Source: an uncultured Eubacteriales bacterium
Lineage (GTDB): Bacteria; Bacillota; Clostridia; Peptostreptococcales; Anaerovoracaceae
Length of the DNA: 64,000 nucleotides
Assembly: GCA_902776285.1 (NCBI GenBank)
Contig: CACYPK010000017.1
Span: 53,748-117,747 of the forward strand
Direction: 5' to 3'
Made by a program: the position numbers and the translations under genes. The stretch's first letter is position 1; every line of letters begins with the position of its first letter. The notes under the pieces were generated by a model. The model was not told the DNA's origin. It did not search any database and was given only the letters and a program-made list of their open reading frames with translations. This document shows, in pieces, positions 1 through 8,726 of the stretch.

Positions 1-12
1 GGCGTAAGAAAG

Positions 13-46
13 ACCCTCAGGAAGTCATTATCCCGAGGGTTTTTTC
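13..46 (+). terminator. Intrinsic terminator at window start
   Basis: Imperfect 9-bp stem (13-21 with 32-40, one mismatch) followed by six T residues on the plus strand. It would end a plus-strand gene lying outside the window and converging on the ACT gene. On the minus strand the hairpin is followed by a weaker T-rich run, so it may also serve the ACT-nitrilase-AzlCD transcript. Confidence 0.6.
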
Positions 47-66
47 TTTGGTTCCGGTCCTTGCTG

Positions 67-471
67 TCACTCACATTTCGCTTCTTTTATCTTATATCCG
101 GAATCTCTGAGCGTCTCCAGCGCTCTGTCGAAACAGTCTTCCTTTGTGAGTATGTAATCGGTATTGTAGGTGGAAACAGCAAATATGCCGATCCCTTCAG
201 ACGCGAGGATCTCTGAGATCTTCGCCAGTATTCCTATCAGTGAAAAATCAAGTATCCCGACAATGCGGAACGCTCTCCAGCCGTCATCACGCTCAGTGGT
301 ATTAGCCGGAACTGTCTCCGTCGGACATACAAGCGAATACTCTTCATCCGTGGTTCCCGTAAAACAGAATGGCCGGCTCAGGTCGATCCCGGAATAATCC
401 TCTACCTTGCATACAGACAGCCTTACGTCCAGTGGTTCCAATACGATGTTCAAGTTCCTTTGTTCATTCAT
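67..471 (-). CDS. ACT-domain protein
   Basis: A protein of 134 residues with a C-terminal ACT-like region, seen in the stretch around FSLIGILAKISEILASEGI and the following IFAVSTYNTDYIL. This is the pattern of the CASTOR/ACT_7 type of small-molecule-binding domain. The start was moved inward from 498: the ATG at 471 has a GGAAGAGG ribosome site 8 bases upstream, whereas the longer frame has none. It follows the nitrilase by about 30 bases and probably shares its transcript with AzlC and AzlD. An amino-acid-sensing role is inferred from the fold only; the ligand is unknown. Confidence 0.75.
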   Translation of the reverse strand: MNEQRNLNIVLEPLDVRLSVCKVEDYSGIDLSRPFCFTGTTDEEYSLVCPTETVPANTTERDDGWRAFRIVGILDFSLIGILAKISEILASEGIGIFAVSTYNTDYILTKEDCFDRALETLRDSGYKIKEAKCE

Positions 472-500
472 TGTATGTTCCTCTTCCCATATGATCATTA

Positions 501-1424
501 TCAGCGGTCCTCGACCTCCAGCCTGAGCACATCAGGTCTGGCATAATGCCCGATCGCGTCATGTTCCATTTTGCACGCTGCAGGCAGATCCATATCCAGA
601 TCCGCGAAGATGATAGTTTCCTCGTCCCAAACCGGCTCCGTTACATAGTGCCCGAATGGATCGATGATGCAGCTGCCGCCCCGGCATACCATATCCGGCA
701 TGGATCTGATTTCCTCTGACTCATTCAGGTCACCCGGATATGACTGCTTACGGATGATCATGTCGGCATTGATAAAATAGCACTTGCCCTCAATCGCTAT
801 ATGCTGTATCGTGGCCTGCCACTCGGGATTATCATTGGTATTAGGTGAAATATATATGGTGATGCCCTTCTGATACAAAGCCACTCTGGCCAGAGGCATA
901 TAACTTTCCCAACAGATCAGGCTGCCGACAGGTCCCCATGGAGTCTCTGTTACAGGGAAAAAGTATTTGTCGGCATCTCCCCATACCAGACGTTCTGAGC
1001 CTGTTGGTTTGAGCTTGCGGTGGATATTATATGAGCCGTCCGGGGCAAATACAGCATTGCTGTTATACAGTGTCCCGCCTACCGCGTCGCGTTCTGAGAA
1101 ACCGATGCTTATATAAGCTCCGTTTTTCTTTGCCGCCTCCGCAAGCCTGCGGAACTCATCCCCGCCGGTCACCACAGACGCGTCATAGTATCGCTTCCAG
1201 TCTTTCCTTCCCGGCTCGGTTCTCTTGCCGACGCTGAATCCGAAATTCATGCCGACCGGATACCCCGGTATGAAAAGTTCAGGAAACACGATCAGTTCCG
1301 CTTTGGCGGAGGCTGCTTCTTCGATGAGTTTTAACGCCTTATCCACACAAGCCTGCTTATCAAACATCACCGGCTCAGCCTGCACCAGCGCTATCCTGCA
1401 TATTTGTTTTTCCAAATCCTTCAT
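501..1424 (-). CDS. Nitrilase-family carbon-nitrogen hydrolase
   Basis: A 307-residue enzyme with the complete Glu-Lys-Cys catalytic triad of the nitrilase superfamily: Glu49 in FPELFIPGYP, Lys in HRKLKPT (about 137-139) and Cys171 in GSLICWESYMPLAR. The ERLVWG and CWESYMPL signatures are those of true nitrilases (branch 1: nitrile to carboxylate plus ammonia) rather than amidases, though substrate cannot be read from sequence. The ATG at 1424 has GAGGTGAT seven bases upstream and is preferred to the in-frame ATG at 1454. It sits between the ACT gene and azlD, which suggests handling of an amino-acid-derived nitrile or amide. Confidence 0.85.
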   Translation of the reverse strand: MKDLEKQICRIALVQAEPVMFDKQACVDKALKLIEEAASAKAELIVFPELFIPGYPVGMNFGFSVGKRTEPGRKDWKRYYDASVVTGGDEFRRLAEAAKKNGAYISIGFSERDAVGGTLYNSNAVFAPDGSYNIHRKLKPTGSERLVWGDADKYFFPVTETPWGPVGSLICWESYMPLARVALYQKGITIYISPNTNDNPEWQATIQHIAIEGKCYFINADMIIRKQSYPGDLNESEEIRSMPDMVCRGGSCIIDPFGHYVTEPVWDEETIIFADLDMDLPAACKMEHDAIGHYARPDVLRLEVEDR

Positions 1425-1468
1425 TATGCTTATCACCTCGGTTTCAGGAAACAATTACCTGATGTAAA

Positions 1469-1795
1469 TCAGAAAAGGCGAATCAGTATCATATAGCAAA
1501 TAGTTCCGGCCACGATCGACAGGTACATATTCCTGCGGATCAGCTGGAGAACAATTACCAGTAAGCTTGCGATGATCTCAGGGATCCCGAAAGGATATTC
1601 AATGAAAGAGGTCTCGCGAAGACAGTATATAACCAGCACTGTCATTATGGCCGGAGGCAGGACCCTTCCCAGATAATGGACCATTTCAGGCAATGGCCTT
1701 TTGCCGAAAATAAGAAAAGGGAAAGCCCTTAAAGCCCATGTTACAAGAGCTGTTACAGCTATTACCGCTACCGGATAAAGCGCGCTACTTGTCAT
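1469..1795 (-). CDS. azlD: AzlD-family branched-chain amino acid transport subunit
   Basis: A 108-residue membrane protein with four hydrophobic segments. It carries the family hallmarks ALRAFPFLIFGKR near residue 24 and the LPPAIMTVLVIYCLR stretch. Its start overlaps the end of azlC by 11 bases, the usual coupled arrangement. AzlC and AzlD together export branched-chain amino acids or analogues such as azaleucine across the cytoplasmic membrane. Substrate here is inferred from family. Confidence 0.88.
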   Translation of the reverse strand: MTSSALYPVAVIAVTALVTWALRAFPFLIFGKRPLPEMVHYLGRVLPPAIMTVLVIYCLRETSFIEYPFGIPEIIASLLVIVLQLIRRNMYLSIVAGTICYMILIRLF

Positions 1796-2480
1796 CTGAA
1801 ACCTCCCCGGCCTTTATTGGCCTTTTAAGAAGCATCAGCGATAAGAAGCATGCGATCAGTGTCGGTATTATAAATGATTCTTTACCGAAAATGAGAAGGC
1901 ATACCGCCGAGCAGACTACTGCCACCAGAAATGGAAGTTTGGATCGCTGCTGACGCCATTGATTGACAACGACCACCAGGAAGAAAGCTGTGGCGGAAAA
2001 GATTACCCCTTCCATATCAAAATTTAAATACTGTCCTGCACATGAGCCCAGAAAGCAGCCGAACACCCAATACATGTGATCAAGGAAAGCGATCAGAAAA
2101 GCCGACTTGTTCCTGTCAAGTCCGGGTTCATACTCCACTGAGCACAACAGAGAATACGTTTCATCTGTTAATGTGAGGATCATATAAGGCATTTTCCATC
2201 CCATACTGCGGAACTGTTCAATAAAACCGATCCCGTAAAACAAATGGCGCGCGTTGATGAAAAATGTCATTACCGCGATTGAGATCAGAGAAGCTCCGGA
2301 CGTCATCATCGGGACCATCACTATCTGCATGGATCCGGCAAAAATGAAAAAAGCGGAAGCAGTGGTCAGCAACACACCATAACCGGCATCACTCATAAGT
2401 ATGCCGAAAGCGATGCCTATGAACAAATAGGTGAAGAAAATAGGTATGGTATTTTTTATCGCAAATCTGAACTCTTTCAT
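1785..2480 (-). CDS. azlC: AzlC-family amino acid exporter large subunit
   Basis: Roughly 231 residues, multi-pass membrane protein with the AzlC-typical opening MKEF...TIPIFFTYLFIGIAFG and the RHLFYGIGF segment. The start is uncertain: the ATG at 2480 gives the N-terminus common in the family and has GGAGAG about 11 bases upstream. An ATG at 2513 adds 11 residues and would lie 10 bases after a TATAAT box, compatible with a leaderless transcript. Forms an operon with azlD, nitrilase and the ACT gene; the partner AzlD overlaps its 3' end. Confidence 0.88.
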   Translation of the reverse strand: MKEFRFAIKNTIPIFFTYLFIGIAFGILMSDAGYGVLLTTASAFFIFAGSMQIVMVPMMTSGASLISIAVMTFFINARHLFYGIGFIEQFRSMGWKMPYMILTLTDETYSLLCSVEYEPGLDRNKSAFLIAFLDHMYWVFGCFLGSCAGQYLNFDMEGVIFSATAFFLVVVVNQWRQQRSKLPFLVAVVCSAVCLLIFGKESFIIPTLIACFLSLMLLKRPIKAGEVSDDK

Positions 2481-2605
2481 TAGGGCCCTAACTCTCCGCG
2501 AATACAAATCCATTTCATTATATATTATAAAAATGAAAATGCCGAATGTATTCTCTGTACCATATCCATGATGTTTGAATCATACCGGTCGATGGCGGGT
2601 CCATG

Positions 2606-3481
2606 TTATTTTCCTGCGATCTGAATTACTTCTTCCGGAATCGCATAATCCGGTTTTTCCAGTTCATTATACCTACTGAAAAGGAATGCTCCGTTGATCG
2701 TAAATTTCAGATCCACAGACACGTCTTCATAGGTTCCCTTTCCACGGCAATCCACATTCCTAAGTTCAACAGAAGACACCAGGAAAGTCGTCTTATCAAC
2801 GTTATATACGATCTCTCCTCCCTCGACGGTAATATCTTTCACATCGGCTATCCCCAGATCTACCCGGTCAAGCAAATGCAGGTCTTTAACAAGGTCGCCT
2901 GTTTTTTCTGCCGGTATGGTCAGAGTATAGAATTCATCGGTTTCATTGAAGGCCGCGTTCTCCAGGACAGTCTTTCCGGCGACAGCGATTCCTCCCACCA
3001 GTTCCTTGAATCCCATCTGATCCGCGTGATTCCCTGACTTCTTCCATTGCGGCGGTTCGCCGGTCTTCGAATAGACCGCCAGGTCCTTCATGTCCAGATA
3101 TAATTCTGACGACTGTACCGAAACAGCCTCGCCAAAGATGGTAACCTTGGCGTCCGTAATCACATGCGCGCTGTCGCGTCCCGCGTCAGCGCTCAAAGTC
3201 ATGTTTACCGGCAGTTTCAGATCCAGCACATCCAGTATGGGCGGAAGCTCCTCATAATCGAGGGCGATATCCATGTTCACATCGCCGTCCATATGGTAGT
3301 TTTTCACTTTTGACTGCGCTTTGATGTTTGCCGCTACAAGCGACTTTACTCCCGTGATCTTCGGCCTCATTACATTTGTAAACACAAACAGGCTTAAGAT
3401 CAGGCACAGGATCGCCAGGATCGCAATGATAAGGATCCTTCTCTTGTTATATTCTTTTTCTGTAATAGGACCTTGTCGCAT
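2606..3481 (-). CDS. Membrane-anchored extracytoplasmic protein beside ABC exporter
   Basis: A 291-residue protein with one N-terminal transmembrane segment (about residues 14-36, after a short basic cytoplasmic tail). The rest is a soluble region rich in beta-strand patterns and Asp/Glu, predicted outside the membrane. No family recognised with certainty; the layout resembles LolA/DUF6612-like extracytoplasmic proteins. AGGTGAT lies nine bases before the ATG. It is the third gene of the ABC exporter operon, starting 9 bases after the permease stop, so it is probably an accessory or substrate-facing component. Confidence 0.65.
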   Translation of the reverse strand: MRQGPITEKEYNKRRILIIAILAILCLILSLFVFTNVMRPKITGVKSLVAANIKAQSKVKNYHMDGDVNMDIALDYEELPPILDVLDLKLPVNMTLSADAGRDSAHVITDAKVTIFGEAVSVQSSELYLDMKDLAVYSKTGEPPQWKKSGNHADQMGFKELVGGIAVAGKTVLENAAFNETDEFYTLTIPAEKTGDLVKDLHLLDRVDLGIADVKDITVEGGEIVYNVDKTTFLVSSVELRNVDCRGKGTYEDVSVDLKFTINGAFLFSRYNELEKPDYAIPEEVIQIAGK

Positions 3482-3490
3482 TTGTATCGA

Positions 3491-4432
3491 TCACCTCTTA
3501 TCTCTGTCGACCAGTTTTAGAGCAATCACCGCTACTATAGCGAAGACCGCTATCATTATCAGAAGCGCGCCCCAGCAGTGCCACACATTCACCGGGATGG
3601 CTTCATAAGACGGAACAGAGGAATTTTGTCCGGACCAGACCTTAAAGGAATCGACCAGATCGTTTTCTTTCATATATACCACGAGTTCCTTGATCGGCTG
3701 CCTGTCCTCAACATAGACCTCCTTAAAGCGGACCATCGTTTTCCACAGCGTTGTCATAGGCAAGGTGTTGTACCGCCCGACAGTGCACATACAGTCCATG
3801 CCCCAGTGGGAGATGGTAAAATTCTTGACAAAATCCGCTCTGCCCAGGTTGAAGAAGTTCCCGGAAAAGATCAGCTGGAAAATCAGCAGGAACGGGACGA
3901 CAGTCATAGCCATCGTAGGTGTTCTGACGATACACGAAACCATCAGTCCGAGGATGTCGGCCGTATATGTGACGATCAGTATGGTGATGCCCAGATCGAC
4001 TATGCCCCAAGGCGTTATGATGCCTTCCGCAGGGAATTTCACACCGACGATCCAGCAGACAAGAAGCGTCACGCCTGTCTGCATAAGGCAAAGCATCAGT
4101 TGGTATAACATATGGGCTACTGCATATGAAGACACATGCAGTCCGGCCCGGTGCTCTCTCTTGAGGATATCCCTTTCACGGCAGACCACCTGGATCGAAT
4201 TGAACACTCCGTTCCAGATACATGCGCAGGTCAGCGCGAATGATCCGTAGTTTGTGCCCTCCATCGTCACAAACATGTTTTTACCTGTGACGAGGGTGAC
4301 CAGCGCGGCGATGACAGCGCCTATCGGCAGAACTATCCAGTCGCTCTGATAAATAAACATCCGCAGGAATTTTCTTAAATAGATCCCGACCTGCGCGATC
4401 CTTCCGCGGTATTTGATCTTACCTTCTGTCAT
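3491..4432 (-). CDS. ABC-2 type transporter permease
   Basis: A 313-residue protein with about six hydrophobic segments, a first one near residues 33-52 and a last one ahead of the basic C-terminus. It includes a cytoplasmic VCRERDILKREHRAGLH loop, an ABCG/ABC-2 style coupling motif (RERxxxxREhrxG), and the extended loop before the last helix seen in ABCG-like permeases. Its ATG overlaps the stop of the ATPase gene (ATGA), with AAGGAGG nine bases upstream, so the two are translationally coupled. Likely exports a hydrophobic compound; the substrate is unknown. Confidence 0.82.
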   Translation of the reverse strand: MTEGKIKYRGRIAQVGIYLRKFLRMFIYQSDWIVLPIGAVIAALVTLVTGKNMFVTMEGTNYGSFALTCACIWNGVFNSIQVVCRERDILKREHRAGLHVSSYAVAHMLYQLMLCLMQTGVTLLVCWIVGVKFPAEGIITPWGIVDLGITILIVTYTADILGLMVSCIVRTPTMAMTVVPFLLIFQLIFSGNFFNLGRADFVKNFTISHWGMDCMCTVGRYNTLPMTTLWKTMVRFKEVYVEDRQPIKELVVYMKENDLVDSFKVWSGQNSSVPSYEAIPVNVWHCWGALLIMIAVFAIVAVIALKLVDRDKR

Positions 4433-5778
4433 GAGGCCTGTCCTCCTTTCCCGGAAACGACCTGATCCGTGTATTTCTCTATCAGTTCATCCGCGCGGCC
4501 CTCACCGCCTTCATCTTTGGCGTTTACGCTCCTTACGATCTTTTCCATGGTATCTCTCTCAAAGAATTCCCTGGCTTCCTGCGGAGTTCCATAGAAACAG
4601 AGTCTGCCTACGCGGCCGGAGTCTCTGGCGAGAATGATCACTTTATCAAAGAGATCGATCACACGGTCCGGGGTGTGAGTGATCACTATAACGATCCTTC
4701 CCTCATCCGCAATCTGACGCAGCCTGAGGAATATCTCGCGGGAAATGGCTCCGTCAAGCCCTGAATCCGGTTCATCCAGAATGAACAGTTTCGGATCGGT
4801 GATCAACTCCGTCGCGATGCATATACGCCTCAGCTGTCCGCCTGATTTCTTGGAAACCAGACCTTTCTGACCGGATGACAGGCCCAGAAGTTCCAGGATC
4901 TCTGCAATCTTCCGGTCTTTGTTTTCCGCTGAGATCGTATTCGGCAAGCGGATCTTGGCAGCATCTTCGATCGTCCGGATGACAGTGTCCTTGCCCCGGA
5001 TCAGATTCTGCTGCGGAACAAACCCTATATCGTGTTTGACGACATCTTCATTCCTATATATATCTTCTCCGTCCAGCAGTATCGTCGCGTCCGCTTTCTC
5101 ATAGCCGATCACCGCGTTGATCATGGTCGTTTTTCCGGATCCTGAACCGCCGAGCAGCAATACCAGGGACTTTTCAGGGATGTTCAGGGCAATGTCTTTC
5201 AGAAGATATCGCGTTTTTCCGAAGTCTCTGACCGTGCGCTTACGTATATGTATGCTCAGACCTTCATTGATCAGAGGGACAGCGTTGCAGAGTTCATCGG
5301 AAAACTCCCTTGGCTTCGATCCGGCCTGCCAGTTTTCTTCTTTGATGTTATCGTGCTGCGGCTGGTACGTTTTGCTGAGACCGAAGACCAGGATCGGAAG
5401 CCAGTCCGCGACCAGAAAGAGGATGATCCAGGCCTTACTGGCTTCATACAGCTTCAGGATCTCAAGGAACAGCCTGAGCCTGTAGATCAGAACGAAAATA
5501 AGGACGATCAGCTCAAACAGAAAAGCTATTTTCAGAAGCTTACCGTCCATGACCGGAAGATTGATGATCAGGGACAGGATATAGAAAACATCCAGGATAC
5601 CGCAGATCATTCCATCCCTGTACTGCTTGAGAGACGCTCCCAGGCAATACATGCGAAGACCGGGGATCCAGGCCTTCCATCTCGTTTTCCATTTGAGTTC
5701 CTTTGCAATCAGGAACAAGGAAAGCGAAAGGATCACTTCATTAATATAGGGTGAAATAGCGGACAGTTCTGCAAACAT
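4429..5778 (-). CDS. ABC transporter ATP-binding protein with N-terminal membrane domain
   Basis: A 449-residue fusion. Residues 1-140 hold about four hydrophobic segments in a KAWIPGLRMY...FGLSKTY context, resembling the DUF5684 membrane domain. Residues 170-420 are an ABC ATPase with Walker A GGSGSGKTT (210-218), Q-loop VPQQN, signature KSGGQ (311-315, Lys instead of Leu), Walker B LFILDEPDSGLD and the switch His368. This is the ABCG/ABC-2 family layout. AAAGGAG lies six bases before the ATG, and a promoter is visible at 5824-5852. It is divergent from the TetR gene, which may control it. Confidence 0.85.
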   Translation of the reverse strand: MFAELSAISPYINEVILSLSLFLIAKELKWKTRWKAWIPGLRMYCLGASLKQYRDGMICGILDVFYILSLIINLPVMDGKLLKIAFLFELIVLIFVLIYRLRLFLEILKLYEASKAWIILFLVADWLPILVFGLSKTYQPQHDNIKEENWQAGSKPREFSDELCNAVPLINEGLSIHIRKRTVRDFGKTRYLLKDIALNIPEKSLVLLLGGSGSGKTTMINAVIGYEKADATILLDGEDIYRNEDVVKHDIGFVPQQNLIRGKDTVIRTIEDAAKIRLPNTISAENKDRKIAEILELLGLSSGQKGLVSKKSGGQLRRICIATELITDPKLFILDEPDSGLDGAISREIFLRLRQIADEGRIVIVITHTPDRVIDLFDKVIILARDSGRVGRLCFYGTPQEAREFFERDTMEKIVRSVNAKDEGGEGRADELIEKYTDQVVSGKGGQAS

Positions 5779-5823
5779 TGCATTCTCCTTTACGAATCAA
5801 GTTTCTATTTTGTTGCAAACACT

Positions 5824-5852
5824 ATTTTACAATGCAAGCAATAGTTTGTCGA
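5824..5852 (-). promoter_or_regulatory. Sigma-A-type promoter of the ABC exporter operon
   Basis: On the minus strand a -35 TCGACA (5847-5852) and a -10 TAAAAT (5824-5829) are separated by exactly 17 bases and lie 46 bases upstream of the ATPase start. Found by eye only. Confidence 0.6.
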
Positions 5853-5910
5853 TTATTTCGGCATAGTAAGGATCCCTGTTTTACGGTGTGATATGAAAGA
5901 CTATTTCGCA

Positions 5911-5931
5911 AAACCGACTGATAGTCGAAAA
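5911..5931. promoter_or_regulatory. Upstream half-conserved TetR operator
   Basis: AAACCGAC-tgata-GTCGAAAA. The left arm and centre match the perfect palindrome at 5967-5987, and the right arm is degenerate. It lies just upstream of the -35 box of the tetR promoter and 133 bases from the divergent ABC gene, so it could let the regulator act on both units. Confidence 0.6.
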
Positions 5932-5936
5932 AGTGC

Positions 5937-5965
5937 TTGACAAGAGGCCGGAGCTTGCATATCAT
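5937..5965 (+). promoter_or_regulatory. tetR operon promoter
   Basis: A consensus -35 TTGACA (5937-5942), 17-base spacer and -10 TATCAT (5960-5965). The -10 abuts the palindromic operator at 5967-5987, so repressor binding would cover the transcription start. Confidence 0.8.
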
Positions 5966-5966
5966 A

Positions 5967-5987
5967 AAACCGACCGATAGTCGGTTT
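5967..5987. promoter_or_regulatory. Palindromic TetR operator
   Basis: Perfect 8-bp inverted repeat AAACCGAC / GTCGGTTT around a 5-base centre, lying between the -10 box and the tetR ATG. Placement and symmetry are typical of autorepression by a TetR dimer. Confidence 0.8.
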
Positions 5988-5998
5988 GGAGGCAAACT

Positions 5999-6613
5999 AT
6001 GAAAAAAGGTGAAAAAAGAAAACAGGATCTGTTAAAGATCGCTTACGATATGTTCCTCTCTCACGGATATGAGAATACCAGCGTAGACGAGATCATAGAG
6101 AAAGCGCAGATCGCCAAGGGTACATACTATCACTATTTCAAAAGCAAAGAGCAGATGCTTGAAGAAGTGATAGAAATGATGATCGAAAGAGAGGCCGAAG
6201 CGGCAAAGCAGATAATCGAAATGGATATTCCGGTACCGCAGAAGATCGCCGGGATACTTTCTTCTGTAAAGCCAGCCGAAGCGGAGATGCCTATAGAGGA
6301 CGCTCTTTTCCACCCGGAGAACGCGCTGATGCACAACAAAGTCAGAAAGAAACTGATCGATGTTCTCACTCCTCTTTTATCTGAGGTTGTAAGGGAAGGA
6401 ACAGAGAAAGGCATATTCGAGTGCGATAACATACCGGAACGCGTGAGAATGCTCCTTGTCATCAGCAACGGAACGTTTAATGAAGGAACGTTCAGTGAGC
6501 GTGATATAACCGTCTTTATTGACACGGCAGAAAAGATCCTCGGGGCCGAAAAGGGAACGATGAGTTTTATTTACGGCCTGATAGATAAGAGTGATATGGA
6601 GACTGACGAATGA
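5999..6613 (+). CDS. TetR/AcrR-family transcriptional regulator
   Basis: A 204-residue regulator. Residues 8-55 form the TetR DNA-binding region with the classic YDMFLSHGYENTSVDEII and AKGTYYHYFKSKEQM motifs; the remainder is a ligand-binding helical domain with no identifiable specificity. TTTGGAGG lies seven bases before the ATG. It is the first gene of a unit with a CPBP protease (4-base ATGA overlap) and an MFS pump, under a promoter carrying two operators, and divergent from an ABC exporter. It is therefore probably a drug- or metabolite-responsive repressor of one or both exporters. Confidence 0.92.
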   Translation: MKKGEKRKQDLLKIAYDMFLSHGYENTSVDEIIEKAQIAKGTYYHYFKSKEQMLEEVIEMMIEREAEAAKQIIEMDIPVPQKIAGILSSVKPAEAEMPIEDALFHPENALMHNKVRKKLIDVLTPLLSEVVREGTEKGIFECDNIPERVRMLLVISNGTFNEGTFSERDITVFIDTAEKILGAEKGTMSFIYGLIDKSDMETDE

Positions 6614-7458
6614 GCAATAACAATACGGCTGACTACAGATACCGCCCTGTCCTTTTCTTTGCGCTGGCATATGTTTTCACCTGGATATTCTGGATCCCGG
6701 CGATATATTTGCCGGAGAACATCAGTCCGCTGCTCATGCTGATCGGGCTTATAGCCCCTGCTGTAGTATCTACAGTCTTCGTTATGGTGTCGGGGTCTGA
6801 CGCGCTTAAGCAGGACCTTAAAAACAAGATATTCGATTCTTACAAGGTGAAGTGGCTGAATGTACTTTGGGCGGTGATAGTATTTGCGATCGTAATAGTC
6901 TGTTCCATACTGATGTCGCTGCTGTTCGGGCAGTCGCTCGATCAGTTTTCTTTCACCGAAGACTTCTCTTTTACCGGCGTCGGAATAGCCGGCGCGTTTA
7001 TCACCATTACGGTCGCGTCAATAATCGAGGAAGTAGGATGGAAAGGATACTGCGAGGATTCGATCGGAAACTACATGAACTGGTTCTGGGAGTCCATGAT
7101 CTTCGGAGTTCTCTGGTCTTTATGGCACCTGCCTCTGATTTTTATACAGGGAACTTATCAGGCAGGTCTTATGGTGAATCCGCTGTTTGTGATCAACTTT
7201 TTTGTGAGCGGAATACCTATGGGTTTTGTAATTACATGGGTGTACCTTGTGAGCGACCGCTCGATACTGGCCTGTATGATATTCCATTTCTTTGTCAATT
7301 TCATGCAGGAGAAGATCGCGATGACGCCTGAGACAAAATGCGTGGAGACTCTTGTTATCACCGTGGTCACCGCAATCATAGTAATCGCTAATAAAGACCT
7401 CTTCTTTGAGACACGCCATGTCGGAAGGCTGCTCGAATACAGCAATGAACGTAAGTGA
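6610..7458 (+). CDS. CPBP-family intramembrane metalloprotease-like protein
   Basis: A 282-residue multi-pass membrane protein of the CPBP/Abi family. Conserved motif 1 is EEVGWKGY (Glu140-Glu141, with Lys where Arg is usual), motif 2 is WHLPL (His173) and motif 3 is FHFFVN (His226, Asn230), the residues expected to form the intramembrane metal site. It overlaps the tetR stop by four bases and precedes the MFS gene by 30 bases. Members act as CAAX-like proteases or in bacteriocin self-immunity; which applies here is open. Confidence 0.87.
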   Translation: MSNNNTADYRYRPVLFFALAYVFTWIFWIPAIYLPENISPLLMLIGLIAPAVVSTVFVMVSGSDALKQDLKNKIFDSYKVKWLNVLWAVIVFAIVIVCSILMSLLFGQSLDQFSFTEDFSFTGVGIAGAFITITVASIIEEVGWKGYCEDSIGNYMNWFWESMIFGVLWSLWHLPLIFIQGTYQAGLMVNPLFVINFFVSGIPMGFVITWVYLVSDRSILACMIFHFFVNFMQEKIAMTPETKCVETLVITVVTAIIVIANKDLFFETRHVGRLLEYSNERK

Positions 7459-7488
7459 TACGGAAAGAATGATCTGACCGGGATACTG

Positions 7489-8721
7489 ATGAAAAGCAAA
7501 TCGCGCTTCGGAAAATTTATATTGTTGTGGACGGGAGAGCTGATCTCGTCGATCGGGGGAGGCCTTACTAGCTTCGGGCTGGGAGTATATGTTTTTAAGC
7601 AGACCGGAAGCGCTGCCTCAATGGCGGTGATAACGCTTCTGGGCTTTCTTCCGACACTGCTGTTTTCAGCACCCGCGGGAGTGCTTGCCGACTGGTATGA
7701 CAGGCGGCTTATGATGATGGTGGGCGACGGTTTTTCAGCCCTTGGTATAGTATACATACTTGTATGTATGGCCCGGGGAAATGCCGCGCTGTGGCAGATA
7801 TGTCTGGGGGTGTTTGTCAGCGCCGCGTTTTCTGCCTTGATCGAGCCGGCGTTCCGTGCGACGATAACGGATCTTCTGACGGAGGAGGAGTATTCGAAAG
7901 CAAGCGGTCTTGTTTCTCTTGCCGGAAGCGCGAGATACCTTATTTCTCCTGTCATCGCAGGTTTTCTGTTGAGTATAAGTGATATAAAGCTGCTTCTGAT
8001 CATAGATATCTGCACATTTTTCATCACGATCGCATGCGCGGCAGTTATAAGAAAAAGCATAGCGCCATCGGCGGCTGCAGACCACGAGTCTTTCCTGACA
8101 AGCATGAAGGAAGGCTGGCATGTCGTTCATGACAGCAGGGGCATTTTCGCGCTCGTCATATTATCCTCCCTCATAACGATGTTCATGGGAATGTTTCAGA
8201 TTCTGGCAGAGCCGCTTATACTGTCTTTCAATGACGCGAAGACTCTGGGCATAGCTGAGACGGTATGCGCCTGCGGCATGCTTGTTTCAGGGCTTGTACT
8301 CGGGATCCGGGGCATAAAAAAGGGATATGTCCGGACACTTGTGATATCGCTTGCCGCAGCCGGCCTGTGCATGATAGGTTTCGGACTTGTTGAGAATATG
8401 CTGCCGATCTGTATATTCGGATTCGGATTCTTTTCGATACTGCCTTTTGCGAACAGCTGCATGGATTATCTCGCGAGGACCAACATTGCGGATGAAGCGC
8501 AGGGGAGAGCCTGGGGGATGATCGGTTTCCTGTCTCAGATGGGGTATGTTATCGCCTATTCCGTTTCCGGCGTCGCGGCGGACAAGATAGGAGTATTATT
8601 GAGCGTCGGAGTGGGAAGAGGCGCGGCCATGGTTATACAGGCCGCGGGAATATGCATGATGATAGTTTCGGTCATTTGCCTTTTGTCTCCGTCGATCAGG
8701 AGGCTTGAAAACACTAAATAG
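7489..8721 (+). CDS. MFS transporter (MFS_3/enterobactin-exporter-like)
   Basis: A 410-residue protein with 12 predicted hydrophobic segments. The loop LADWYDRRLMMMVGD between helices 2 and 3 is the GxxxDRxxRR-type motif A, and the LWTGELISSIGGGLTSFGLG N-terminus is typical of the MFS_3 drug-efflux branch. Ribosome site is weak (GGGAT). Third gene of the tetR unit, ending at a strong terminator. Export of a toxic or signalling compound is likely, identity unknown. Confidence 0.88.
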   Translation: MKSKSRFGKFILLWTGELISSIGGGLTSFGLGVYVFKQTGSAASMAVITLLGFLPTLLFSAPAGVLADWYDRRLMMMVGDGFSALGIVYILVCMARGNAALWQICLGVFVSAAFSALIEPAFRATITDLLTEEEYSKASGLVSLAGSARYLISPVIAGFLLSISDIKLLLIIDICTFFITIACAAVIRKSIAPSAAADHESFLTSMKEGWHVVHDSRGIFALVILSSLITMFMGMFQILAEPLILSFNDAKTLGIAETVCACGMLVSGLVLGIRGIKKGYVRTLVISLAAAGLCMIGFGLVENMLPICIFGFGFFSILPFANSCMDYLARTNIADEAQGRAWGMIGFLSQMGYVIAYSVSGVAADKIGVLLSVGVGRGAAMVIQAAGICMMIVSVICLLSPSIRRLENTK

Positions 8722-8726
8722 AAAAA

